From contig JAHQRK010000007.1 of the NCBI GenBank assembly GCA_019828595.1, forward strand, positions 992,001-1,056,000: a stretch of 64,000 nucleotides of DNA. The letters run 5' to 3'. The translations under genes were made by a program, and so were the position numbers. The notes under the pieces were generated by a model. That model worked only from the letters and a program-made list of their open reading frames with translations, was not told the DNA's origin and did no database searches. This document shows positions 52,581-63,269 of this stretch, piece by piece. This stretch comes from Aphanomyces cochlioides. Taxonomy: Eukaryota > Oomycota > Saprolegniomycetes > Saprolegniales > Verrucalvaceae. The first letter of the stretch is position 1; each line of letters starts with the position of its first letter.

Positions 52581-55500
52581 GCCGCGACGGACGTCGGACA
52601 TCGCACACTGACTCAAAAAACCAAGAAAAACTGAAAAATGACGAAAACCCAAAAACATTGAAAACCCAAGAAAAATCCATAAAAATAGCCCCCACCAGAA
52701 CCTTACTGACGGAGTTCGAAGAGCTTTTTGAGGTGGTTCGTGGATGGAAGAGGAAGCGACAAGAGCGAGCGGTTACGGCAAGCGTTGAAGAAGCAATCAA
52801 GAATGAAGACAGAATCAAAAGTCGACGCGACGCCAATGCCGCCAACCATGTTGGTTTCCTGAAAGTTCCCCCAGTAACCAAGAATACATCCAACCTTATT
52901 GACAAACCTTTTGTTTTCTACTCGGCTGTCGACTGCGTGGCGCTGTCAGACGAGTACGGGCTCAAGGAAGGCGAACACTTTGGTCACTGGCAAGATACAA
53001 CGTTCATCGAGAACGACATGACCCGCCAAGCATTCCTAAATGCGCAAATCATGGACCAAGCAGTGGTGGTCCTGGTAGATACTGGTGCCAACATGAGTAT
53101 CATCCACCCCATGGTCGTCAAGAAACTCGGCCTGAAAGTGGACACAACGAAGACGACTGATATAGCTGGCCTTGGAGGAGCCGCCGTTGTGAACACTCAA
53201 GGCATCGTAGACATCAAGTTGACCATTGGTCGCGGACTAGTTTACGTTTTCCCCATCGCTGTCTGCGACTTTGGGGACACTGGCTTCGACGCCATCCTTG
53301 GGATGGACTTCCTGTTCCGCGCTGTCGTCATGGTGGATGCGAGTCGTCGCGAACTGAACCTACCTGAAGGCAAGTACGTCGAACTACACGACCAGCCGGT
53401 CTGCTACAGTCGTGGCTACATGAATTACGTGCGCCTGAACCGCGATGCGAGCATCCCGCCCGGTGGATCAATCGTTGTGCCTTTACCCAAGCTGCGAGAA
53501 GGAATGCCAGAGACACTGGAATACTGGGTTCATCGCGATGTGCGCTGGATTACCACTGCGTTAGACGCCGACGACAAACCAGCAGCCTACAAGGTCACAA
53601 ACGTCAGCGAACGCAACGTGTTTCTGTCTGCCAACACTGTTGTCGGGGCAATCTCAGCCCAAGGCGAGCGACCGCTTAGCCGGCTGATGGTGCGTACGAG
53701 TAGTTTGAGATACCAAGCGTGGAAAACGGAAGCGTGGGAAGGGAGTTACCCCGATGACCACCGAGCGAGACTGGAAGAAGCTGCGGCTGAGTTAGCTGAC
53801 GACAACAGCTGGAGGGAACCGCGACCCCCGTCACCCAGACACTTGCTCACTGCTGACGGGAAACTGCGTACAACCTGCGAGAGCGACGGTGACTACGGCG
53901 TGGATGACGAACGGCCCCCTATTACACAATCGGTGGACGACCATGAAGCGCCGCTGGATCCGGTGGAAGCCGCCGAGCCAAGGATGCATGCTGTCTTCTG
54001 CTACCATGCCTGCCACTTTCGGGACACGCTGCCTCCACCATCAATCTTCCTGATGGACACGATGCCCGACAACCTGGATCAGCGGCGGATGGCTAAAGAA
54101 GTAATGCTGCGCGAAGGAATCGATTTGTCAACTGAAGAATTGGAGCAGCAGCTAGCCATAATCCCTGAAGTGCTTCGCGAGGTAGAGCCGTTCGACCCTG
54201 ATCAACTGGACGTCGGCGAGGATGAATTGAGCGATGAAGAAAAAGAGAAAATGAGAGTCGTCCTCCGCAAGCACCGAAAGTTCTTTATCAAGTCGGGCAA
54301 CAGCCTGCCGCCGCCTGCTAAGGGAGCTGTCTGCGACATTGATGTCGGTGAAGCAAAGCCACTAGCTGAACGAGCAAGACGCATCCGCCCAGAGCTGTTG
54401 AAGAAGCTGTTTGACCTCCTGCGAGGATTGTTGGACTTTGGGCTGATCACCTTTTCGAATTCGCCTTGGGCCTCCCCGATCGTGCTGGTCCTCAAGAAGG
54501 GTGGCAAAGATATCCGCCTTTGTATCGACTACCGGGGAATCAACGAGCTCCAAGAACTCATGCGGTCACCGATGCCGACGCTGGACGGAATGCTAGCCAA
54601 CTTCCACACGATGCAGTGGTTCTTGTCACTCGACAACGCATCCGGGTTTTGGGTCGTACGTGCAACCAAGCGGGCGCGCAAGGTCAGTGCCTTCATCTGC
54701 GCGTTGGGCCACTTCGAATGGACGCGAATGGCGCAAGGGCTCAAGAATGCGCCGATGATATACCAGCGGATGATTACGAACGCGTTGTTTGGCTTTGTGG
54801 ACATGCCACCAGGGGTGACCGATGATGATGCTGATGGCGAGCCAGTGGATATGTTCGCTTTGGGATTTAAATGCGACTTATCGCAGCTTCCACCGCCGGC
54901 CAACCGCACATCGTTCGCCGACGACATAAGCGACGGCGCCGATTCGTGGGATGGAATCGTAGAGCTGACCGATCGTATCCTCGCACGCTTGACCTATTTC
55001 GGCGTGAGCATCTCGGCCCTGAAGAGCAAGTTTGGCAAATTCGCAACCGATTTCCTTGGCCGCGTTGTATCTCGCAGAGGATTGGAAGCAAGGCCACGGA
55101 GTCTCGATACTGTCCTAGCTGCGCCATTCCCGAAGTGCCTCAGTGACATGCAATCGTTCCTGGGCTCGCTGAATTTTTATAGCCGATTTATCGAAAATTA
55201 CTCGATTTTGGCGAGCTGTCTGTACGAGATCTCAGACGAAGAACTACGCCTTGGCTTGGTGTCGCCCGCTGCCGTTTGTGCGTTCGCTGACCTGAAGGCC
55301 GCCTACTCGTCGACACCGCTCCTGCGTCATGCCGATCCTGGCCGAGAGTTCCACATCCTATTGTACACGACAACTTGGGCGATTTCGGCGACAGTCTGTC
55401 AGGACTATGATGGAGGGCTGCATCCTGTGAGGTTCTGTGGTCGGACTCTGAAGGGCGGCGAGCCGCGTTACGAGGAGTGGGCTAAGGAGGCTCTTGCTCT

Positions 55501-55951
55501 GCTGCGTGCCGTCAAGGTTTGCTACTATGAGTTGCGCAACATGCAGTTGGTGGTGTACAGTCGCCATGGCCTCTTGAAGTGGATCCTGGCCGACAAGCAT
55601 GGCAAAGCCGATCATCTGCCGTGGGCTGCAATCTTGTCGCCGTGGACGATTCGCGTGGAACAAGTGGTCGAGTTGGACGAACGATGGGCCCTGCCGATTC
55701 GCTTGATGGACATCCTGCACCCCCCAGACGCGTCAACCTTGGCTGATATGGACGTGTACAAACCCAACAAAGCCAAGGACGTGCAGGTCTCTCAGAGGCA
55801 AGCCGCTCTGCCCCAATTCGACCCCGACGAACGGACTGTGGTGGTCGCCTTTGACGGCGCTATCAAAGTGAAGGAGAAACTTGGCAGCTTCGGCTTTGTG
55901 ATCTGGCAGCTGCCTGGTTGGAGTGTGCTGTGGGTAGGGTGTCCTCGCTGA
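52551..55951 (+). CDS. R2 Pol part 1: protease, RT, first and partial second RNase H
   Basis: Entered by -1 shift (LVSPWGPRYPSRDGRR). Protease: VVVLVDTGANMSII. RT: SPIVLVLKKGGKDIRLCIDY, WFLSLDNASGFWV, HFEWTRMAQGLKNAP, and the box SFADDIS (F-A-D-D). Connection/first RNase H: EFHILLYTTTWAISATVCQD and RTLKGGEPRYEEWAKEAL; the usual TDAS is TTT, so the first catalytic Asp is missing. Second RNase H begins VVAFDGAIKVKEKLGSFGFV, then an indel leads to a stop at 55951. R1 shows the undamaged version. Two RNase H domains are known in plant Tat and some oomycete Ty3/Gypsy elements. Confidence 0.88.
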
Positions 55952-56006
55952 TGCGAACGGTTAACCTTGCAGAGTACAGTGGACTGATTGTGGCCTTGGA
56001 CGTGCC

Positions 56007-58046
56007 TTGAGTCTAAGCCTGGCAAATCCAATGATTTTCGGTGACTCGCGCTTGGTTATCCACCAAGTACTGGGGTGGATGCAGAGCAAACAGTCCCATC
56101 TACAGAGCTGCCTTGATCGGGTCCGTGTGCTGAAGGACCAAGCGACTGGGGTGGAATTTCACCATGTGAAGCGGGAATGGAACGGCGCCGCTGATCTGCT
56201 GGCTGGGCTCGCGCTGCAAGACCGCGCTGGAGGGCAAGTGCTGGATGAATCGGTCCTGGAAGAGCTACAGCGACACAACCTGTTACCAGAGCTTCTGCAT
56301 CCCGCCGCTGCCGCTGCAACCCCGATGATTATGGCGTTCCAAGCGAGGTCGACGGAGAAAATGGCCGCACTGAGGCTGGATCGAGTGAGCAAGGCACAAG
56401 ATCGAGAAAGAGAATTGGCGAATATTAAGTGCTATTTGCGGGGTGAGGTCAGCCACCTGACTGAGACGGAGTGTCGCCTATTGCCCAAGTTGGCCGGTCA
56501 GTTCGAAATCGGCGAGCGAGGGGCTCTATACCGTGTCGAGTGGTCGTCGAAGAGATCGCCAGAAGAGCGCATGCAATGGAAGCTGGTGATCCCGCGAGTC
56601 CTGGTCAAGGTGGTGCTGGCTCATTGTCATGACGACGCTCAGGGTGGACACGCAAAGTTCCAACGGACGTACGAGCGCGCAAGAGCCCACTTCTATTGGA
56701 GACTAATATACGCCGATACGAAGGACTACGTCGTCGACTGTGCCGTTTGCAAAACGGCTGGACCACCGCCGAACTTCCGAGCTCTGAGCCCTGGGAACCT
56801 CACCCCGGAAGGGCCGCTAGATGTGGTGTGCATGGATGCCGCAACCGACATGCCGTTGTCGTTCAGAGGGAACACCCAGTTGATTGTCTTCGCCGACGTG
56901 TTCACGGGTTTCATCATGACCAAGGCGACACCGAATCGAACGGCTCACATAGTCGCTCTCGCCTTCGAGGAAGTTGTTTCCCGCCGCTTTGGAGCCTGCC
57001 TCGAACTGCGCCATGACCGCGACCCCTCCTTCATGTCGAACGTGTTCAAGTATTTCTGTGAGATGTTGGGGCAGCGGCAGATGCCGACCTTTGCATACCG
57101 TCCGCAGGCGAATGGCCTTATCGAGCGATCGATCCAAGTGATGACCCCTGCCGTGAAGCACTATGTTCAGGATCCGAAGCAAAGAGACTGGGACGACTGG
57201 GCTGAGAGACTGGTGTTCGCGATGAACACGTCCGTGTCGGTCGTGCGCAAGGAGACTCCGTTCTTTCTCATGCACGGATGGGACCCGCACACTACGATCA
57301 CTGCGAGCCTGCCGACAGTTCGCGGGGATGCTGAGCCGGAAGCCTATCGCTGGCGATTGCAAGTCCACCAGCAACAAGTGTATTGCCATGCTCTGAACCG
57401 AGACTTAGTGGCTGCCGCCATCGCTAACCGTGCGCGTCGCCACAACGAGCAATTGCCTGAAAATGTTGACGAGCGCATCAAAGTGGGTGATGCAGTGTGG
57501 CTGTACATCGACCAGGTCAAGCCCGGCGTGAAAGTCAAGTTAGCTCACAGCTGGCATGGCCCTTTCCGCGTGTTGTCGCGTCCCAATGATTACTCAAGCG
57601 AACTGGAGTCTCGTGTGCGTCACACGGGGAAGGTCTATCGGTTCCACGCAGTTGTGCACGACTCTCGGAAGAAGCCGCGACGGGTTTACTTAGAGCGGCC
57701 AGTGGAATTGTTGCAAAGCGTGCCGGAAATTGACTTTGACGAAGAACTAGCTTTACCCGACGACTCGTTTCTTGGTGGACGACCCGACCGCGACGATGTA
57801 CTGGGCTCGCGCCCGCAAGTTGTGGCTGTGCGAAACGTGCGATACACAGAAGGCACGAAGGAGTATGAAGTTCAATTTTACCGGGGTGGACCGTGGATAT
57901 GGGAAGCGCTCGTCAACATCCCGCCGTCTGAGCTGATTTACGAATTTGAGCGAGTGCGCCTCGGGTTTGATCGGCTTGCGATGATGGGCCAGGAAGAGCT
58001 CCACCCGATCGAAGAGGAGGAGACAAAGGACGACGATCAAGCGTAA
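56007..58046 (+). CDS. R2 Pol part 2: end of second RNase H, integrase, chromodomain-like end
   Basis: 679 residues in the next frame. FGDSRLVIHQVLGWMQSKQS and HHVKREWNGAADLLAGLAL end the second RNase H. Integrase: zinc region with HDDAQGGHAKFQ ... YVVDCAVCKTA; DDE core VVCMDAATDMP, LRHDRDPSFMS, PQANGLIERS. The C-terminal part includes VYRFHAVVHDSRKKPRRVYL and PQVVAVRNVRYTEGTKEYEV then WIWEALVNIPPSEL, which looks like a diverged chromodomain that may guide integration. Ends DDDQA. Separated from part 1 only by small indels. Confidence 0.88.
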   Translation: MSLSLANPMIFGDSRLVIHQVLGWMQSKQSHLQSCLDRVRVLKDQATGVEFHHVKREWNGAADLLAGLALQDRAGGQVLDESVLEELQRHNLLPELLHPAAAAATPMIMAFQARSTEKMAALRLDRVSKAQDRERELANIKCYLRGEVSHLTETECRLLPKLAGQFEIGERGALYRVEWSSKRSPEERMQWKLVIPRVLVKVVLAHCHDDAQGGHAKFQRTYERARAHFYWRLIYADTKDYVVDCAVCKTAGPPPNFRALSPGNLTPEGPLDVVCMDAATDMPLSFRGNTQLIVFADVFTGFIMTKATPNRTAHIVALAFEEVVSRRFGACLELRHDRDPSFMSNVFKYFCEMLGQRQMPTFAYRPQANGLIERSIQVMTPAVKHYVQDPKQRDWDDWAERLVFAMNTSVSVVRKETPFFLMHGWDPHTTITASLPTVRGDAEPEAYRWRLQVHQQQVYCHALNRDLVAAAIANRARRHNEQLPENVDERIKVGDAVWLYIDQVKPGVKVKLAHSWHGPFRVLSRPNDYSSELESRVRHTGKVYRFHAVVHDSRKKPRRVYLERPVELLQSVPEIDFDEELALPDDSFLGGRPDRDDVLGSRPQVVAVRNVRYTEGTKEYEVQFYRGGPWIWEALVNIPPSELIYEFERVRLGFDRLAMMGQEELHPIEEEETKDDDQA

Positions 58047-58390
58047 ATCCCAGCCCAACGGTACTTGAAATGGATCGCGATATCCCGAGTTCCGGTTCGG
58101 AGGCCCCCGACATTGACATTTATCCCGGTTCTGTAGCGCTTTACTTGGTTGAGATTACTTTGGTATGGTTGGCTTTGTGAGGTGCAGGTGGATCGAATGG
58201 CCCGATTGTTGGTGATGGAATGGAAATTGATTGATTTTGTGATGGGAACGTGCGTATTATGCATTTGATTACATGTGATTTATGAAGAAAATTGGACGAA
58301 CAAGATGGTGGGGCATTAATCATTACGCTATGCTACAACGAAAAGCTCCATTCCTAGTTCGATGGCCCCGAACTTGGTCGTTGGTTCAAG

Positions 58391-59616
58391 CTAGATGATA
58401 CGTGGTTTCTTCTTGTCGGGGCCCGTGAACTCCTGCTTGTAAGATCGGTATTCGCATAGGAAAAAGCGTCGAGCTTCGACTCCTTTTGGGCGAGTGGAAA
58501 ACTCACGGCGATACAATTTGCCTGGAGGTGGTTGCGGCGCCCACTGACGATGTTGGGAACATTGCTTGATTGGGGCCTTGCAGCGAGCCATATGCTTCGT
58601 CGTAATCCAGCGACATTGCTCCCCGTGGTCGCCAAGTCTACGTTCCATGCAATCCGCCAGAGGTAGAGCGCAGTGCTGGTCTTCCTTCCCAGGGTAGCGG
58701 TGGTCACACAGCTTCTCGTCCATGGCTTGGCGGTAGCGCTGAGCTTCTGCTGATGTTTTGTCCTCGTACACCCAATACGACTTTGTCGCGGCTCCCGGGT
58801 TCTCCACTATCTCGTAGTCGGAGTCGTCAGAGTTGTCTACCACGGGAGATGCGGGGGCCGCAAAGAGATCATTGTCCTGGTCAGCCGGCGGTGTGGCTGC
58901 CCCGTCAGAATCGATCGTCACAGACTCCCGAATGGCTTCGCGCATTCGCGCGACAGGTGAACTTGGTGGCGTGTCTATGGGTGGACCGAGGTCAACACCC
59001 GCGCTGGAGAGATCCTGGCCACTGGCAGGCGCGACAACGATGCTTGATAAGGCCTCAGACCCCTTCGCCTCCGACAAGGCCTTCAGCTACACGAATTGCT
59101 TCAACAATGGCGAGTGGATGTTAGTACCTGAGCCTCCAACGCGTCGACTTGCCGCCCCTGCGCCTCAATGCGGCTCTCCTGTAGTTGAATGAGATTCGCT
59201 TGGATCCCCACTTGCTCCTCAAGAACGCTGATTCGCTGCGTCGCTTGCGCTGTAGCCAGAACGCTGGCCGCGAGTTGGTGACTGTTCCTGAGCAGCAAAG
59301 AATGGGCGATGGAGATGAATTCTTGGCGTGTCTTCGAATCGTGAATCCATCCTCGAGCGTCACGTCTGATCAGCTGCCGGGAGTTGGCGAGCGTATCAAC
59401 AGTTGCGTGCGCAAGTGAAGGGAGGTCGGCTAACGGAGAGGCGGCACCAGGAAAGACCCCTTGGAGGCGCAGAGCGTGGTTTCCGAGCTCGGTGGTGAGC
59501 TCGGACGCGGCTATACTCAAAGTGGCTTGGAAGGACGACATGACGGCTGGCTGAGGTGCGAGCTGGTTAGATTGTGAGCCCGATGGCTTGGCTCCGTCTG
59601 AGTCCTTTGACGGCAT
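58391..59616 (-). CDS. R2 antisense gene C, spliced
   Basis: Exons are the complement of 59128-59616 and 58391-59086, with a 41-nt GTACTAAC...GTGTAG intron also present in R1. 394 residues from MPSKDSDGAKPSGSQSNQLA. The N-terminal half is helical (ATLSIAASELTTELGNHALR, VLEEQVGIQANLIQLQESRI). The middle is acidic (DNSDDSDYEIVENPGAATKS). The C-terminal part is Cys/His-rich: KLCDHRYPGKEDQHC, LADCMERRLGDHGEQC, RWITTKHMARCKAPIKQCSQ H. It runs opposite to pol. Function unknown; the Cys/His spacing suggests zinc binding and a nucleic-acid or protein partner. Confidence 0.7.
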
Positions 59617-59750
59617 CGGTCAGTTGATTAGCGAGGACGGTGCACAGAATCCGCGAACAAACTGACTCATGAAATCGATCAACAAACGCTCCTGAATTAT
59701 CGGCCAATGGGATTATACTACGAAGATTCTAAACGTGCCAAGCGAGCCGA

Positions 59751-60259
59751 TCAGTCGAGGGGCAGCGCGGGGAAGTCAATGCGAGGACCATGGCCGTCGA
59801 TGTGATAGCTGTATCCGAAGGGGCACTCGTCCTTGTAATGGGAGCACGATGGCGTGTTAGGCAAATCTCCTGGCGTAATCCCCAAACATGGTGCGCCCAT
59901 GTGCCCCCTCATGTCACGATTGGCATCGCGATGGTCCAGGGGATATTGCTTCAAGTGCTGTGCCAGCAACTCATTCAGTCGCACTGGGCGAGCTCGGTAT
60001 GACGTTCTTGCAGTTGGCGGATTTCACGGTCCTTCAGCGCGATCTGGTGCCGCAACTGACGGAACAGTTGAGCGTGTTCGGCGATTGTGTGGCTGAATGT
60101 GTTTTGCTGGTGGTGAGCTTCCCGAATGCGCGTTTGCACCTCGGTTTTGTGGTCGTCCAGGTGAGTGTGAAAGGTTCGAAGCGCCTGTCCCAGCTGCTGG
60201 TTGGCCGCTGCGATCACTTGGTGCATCCGATCAGTGTTGTTTTGGTTGTTGAGAGCCAT
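59751..60259 (-). pseudogene. R2 antisense gene B, 7-base deletion
   Basis: Same protein as R1 33428-33943: MALNNQNNTDRMHQVIAAAN ... coiled coil, then RGHMGAPCLGITPGDLPNTP, CSHYKDECPFGYSYH. A 7-base deletion near 59983 shifts the frame in the middle. Before and after it the codons match R1 with mostly synonymous changes, so it was coding until recently. Confidence 0.7.
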
Positions 60260-60348
60260 GGCCAGAAGAAGATGAGCGACAACAATGGTGAAAAGGGAAA
60301 TGAAGAAGAAAGAAGATGTCGTGTTGCTCAGAGAATTGACTATGATGG

Positions 60349-61151
60349 CTATTCCGTTGGCTCGTCTGGTGAAGATTCGTTCTGTGAGGATGATGGACTG
60401 TCAGTTGGCTGGGCCGGATGCATCCCAGAGCGACGATATGGACAGCGCGCCAAGGAGTTGCGACAAGGATAGCCTTTGTTTGTTAACATGCCGCACAGTT
60501 CGACGTCTGGACGACGGCGTGGCGAGCGCCCCTGCGATTGCACCGCAAGTCGAAGGTTGTCCAAGTCGGCTGCGAGCTTGACCACAGCTCGCCCATATTG
60601 AACCACACTGTTTGCTACATGTCAACGGATGCCTTTTGTCGAGTGAGTCGGCTGTTGAGCTGCTCCGCGGCGGTGGTTTGTGTAGCTACTCGCTCATTCA
60701 TCTCAATGATGGCCGCGTCCTGCTTGTCAATCCGTGCCAGAATGTGATTGATGTGGTTGACCTGGTTTTTGAGCTCCTCGATGGGGTCGCTGCTGAACGG
60801 CCCAGGAGTGCTCGCATCAAACGGAGCCTCATCATCGGACTCGTTGTCCTGTGGCAGTGGAGAATCCTCCGGCGAGTTGACGGCATGGTCCCCCAGTTTG
60901 CCCGACACTAAGAAAATCCCGGGAAGCGGTGCTACCGACGAAACATCTTGTGGCGAACCTGGCCCTTGTAGCGACGAATCGGCCGGTGGTGGCGATGGTA
61001 GCGATTGACTCATTTTGTCTCGAATGATCTTGTCCTTGCGGCGCACGACTTGTGGCTTACGATTGGCGGTGAACGATCGCTTTGGCTCGAGATCCGAAGA
61101 GTCGCTTGACAGATACGAGTGTGGGCGATGACTGTTGAAGCTGACCTCCAT
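60349..61151 (-). CDS. R2 antisense gene A
   Basis: Two frames as in R1: 60618-61151 (MEVSFNSHRPHSYLSSDSSD ... NHILARIDKQDAAIIEMNER) and 60349-60606 (VQYGRAVVKLAADLDNLRLA ... CGMLTNKGYPCRNSLARCPY). The frame change at about 60610 is shared with R1. The first frame is open into the LTR, so the transcript probably starts there. The C-terminal knuckle C-x8-C-x6-C resembles those in genes B and C. Confidence 0.55.
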
Positions 61152-61252
61152 TTCAAAAGCACTTGTGGACCAAGGGAGCGAAGCCCAGCGAGTGTCGCTC
61201 GTCGGTTGGCAGCCGTTTGTGCCCGTGGCGTCACGAGCTGCCAGGGGTGGTT

Positions 61253-62006
61253 TGTGGCAAAGCGAGCCGCCACTCGCGAAACCGATCCAACGCGTAGGTT
61301 GACACAAAGAGCGATGATCTATTGGCTGAAAGGTCGCCAATCGCGACGGACTACGAGTGGATTGCAGTGCCGGATTGTCCAGGAATCATGACCAAGGAGC
61401 AAGCAGTACGAGTGGAAAAGCAGAGCCCAACAAGCCAGAGCAGTGGCCACAAATGGAGGGCGGCCAACCAGGCTTGCAGTCAGTGTGGTGGCCTGCTGCG
61501 AGTGTGCTGCCAAGACTTATGGCCAATTGAGTGAGTGAGTAAAGGTCAGAGACCAATCGTGGAGCGAGACGGAGACAATTACAGAGCGTGCGTGCGAAGT
61601 TAGGAGTAGCTTAGGAAACAGAGGCAGTAGTTAGACAGAGCTCTTTTTGGCTGGCGTTGAATGAATCTCTAAGTTTGTGGCGTCCCGTCGAGAGAGTTTA
61701 AGCGCCAAGAAGTTTGCAGGAGTTCCGTGGGTCTGTCGAAAACCCGCACTGTCAATCGCCCACCACCAACGCCAGTCAACGCTAGGCGTAGCTCGTGGGC
61801 AACCGAGCAACCAACCCCTTCCCGGTCCTCCCCACCGTCCTCTCCCCCACCAGCGGTCAACTACTGCGGATTTTCAACCCACAGTCGGGCCTCTCCATTT
61901 CCTTCGATCGCGTCTGGCTCACCTAAAGCCCCAGGCGACCTCTAACCTTTGACCCCCTTTTTCTTGCGGCGAGAAGCTCGGACTTCACTGATCCGACCAT
62001 CCCACA
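61253..62006 (+). repeat. 3' LTR of R2
   Basis: Preceded by the purine-rich tract CCAGGGGTGGTT. Ends ATCCCACA, then the GTTG duplication. Confidence 0.95.
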
Positions 62007-62348
62007 GTTGTAAGTCCACATGAGATCTTCCTTGGCGTACACTGTCGACAACCAAAACGTCGTTCCAATGATGAGAGTTAACATGGAGTCTTTGACAAGC
62101 AAGAGCTTTGGGTCATGGGTCAAGGTGGCAATGACAGCAGAGAGAGCGATCGAAACCACCGTCAAGGAAGACAAAATATCGATGCGGCGGTCTCGGACCA
62201 TCGTGTAGACAGCATCAGTTGCTGGTGGAATCCCCGAGAGGACGAGCGCGACGACTTGAGTGGTGCGTTTGGACGCAATGTGGTAGATAATGAGCGGCAG
62301 GACGACGTTGACGATGACGATCTTTTTGATGAGATTGGATTTGTTCAT

Positions 62349-63269
62349 GGTTGCTCAAAGTTGGAAAATTTGAATATGACAAATTGATGCCGAGTTGTGT
62401 TTTCAAATGCACTACATTCAATAGAAGTGTTCACATAGATTCTCACGGACTATTACTACAATAGTCATCATAATCAATTCAGCATCGCAAGGACCATGTG
62501 GATTCTGATTTCATGGACATCAACGAGTAATTAGCTGCTTTGGCAGGGAGAGGAGTCACCGTGAAAGGTTATCAAACGATCGAAGACGGACGAAGAAGGC
62601 TTCGAATGGGCATGGAATCAATTGATTCCTCGAGATATGTCTTGGGGTGAAAAGTGGTTCTATCTACCAGAGGACTTGTCGCTTTCAACTTTTTAATACT
62701 ACGTAGTACTAAAGTTCTCTCTCAAGACAGTCGCGTATTCGAGCATTGAAATGTTACAGTAGTTTGAAAGGTCGGAAGTGAGTTTTCACACTCGATGCAA
62801 GACGACGCTCGTTTGTTCATGACCAGAGCTGTGTATCCCATCTCGTTTATTCAAGTTTTGACAGAGACAAGTTGGTTCAAAGAATGTCCTGTGTTGAAAA
62901 TACTCGGTCGAGTATTGATCAGTGGTTCTCTGAAGAGAGCTTCCAGTGCGACGTCGTGGCACCCAAATGTCCAGAACTTGTACTCCTGGAGTACAAATTA
63001 CGTCCATCTGTCAACCAAAGGTACAATAAACATTGTTCCAGCGGCGTATAAATCAAGTTGGTTCTTTGACAGCACAGAATACAAAATGTACCGCCCTTGG
63101 ACTTGCTTTGGCCGGAATTTTGTCGCAATCGACGGAATCTAATTACAGCAACGGAATCCATGTCGACATTTTTTCATCCAAACTTGGAGCTGTCGGCAAT
63201 CGGTATAGCGATGAAGAAACACTTAAGATAAATTTGCAAGAAAGTGTTCATCGCTTTATACTACATATG
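62349..63269. other. Intergenic, nothing recognised
   Basis: Upstream of VC0807 member 4 and downstream of member 5. A 62795-63142 plus frame looks like chance. A short repeat TACTACGTAGTAC (62697-62709) is a small palindrome. Confidence 0.45.

Larger units (their letters stand above)
50316..62006 (+). mobile_element. Ty3/Gypsy retrotransposon R2 with antisense genes
   Basis: 11691 bases, LTRs 754 bases each, GTTG duplication (50312-50315, 62007-62010). Order: LTR, PBS, gag, frameshift site, protease, RT, first RNase H, second RNase H, integrase, about 3.2 kb with antisense genes A-B-C, purine tract, LTR. The LTRs differ at about four positions, so insertion is recent. Pol carries small indels in the second RNase H (55930-56010), and gag has a frame change at about 52205, so this copy may be only just dead. 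Confidence 0.95.
49838..62348 (-). pseudogene. VC0807-like membrane protein, member 4, split by retrotransposon R2
   Basis: The 5' part is the complement of 62007-62348 (MNKSNLIKKIVIVNVVLPLI ... VYAKEDLMWTYN) and the 3' part is 49838-50315 (RQLWGPDAKPDLDAAYAKPE ... CRVWGTGLLFEAAVRIVLVY). Removing R2 and one GTTG makes the frame continue exactly at the WTYN-RQL loop, as in members 1 and 5. The C-terminal tail after SGSSAKTHNQLL is long and poorly conserved. No other break is seen, so R2 killed an otherwise intact gene. Confidence 0.85.
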
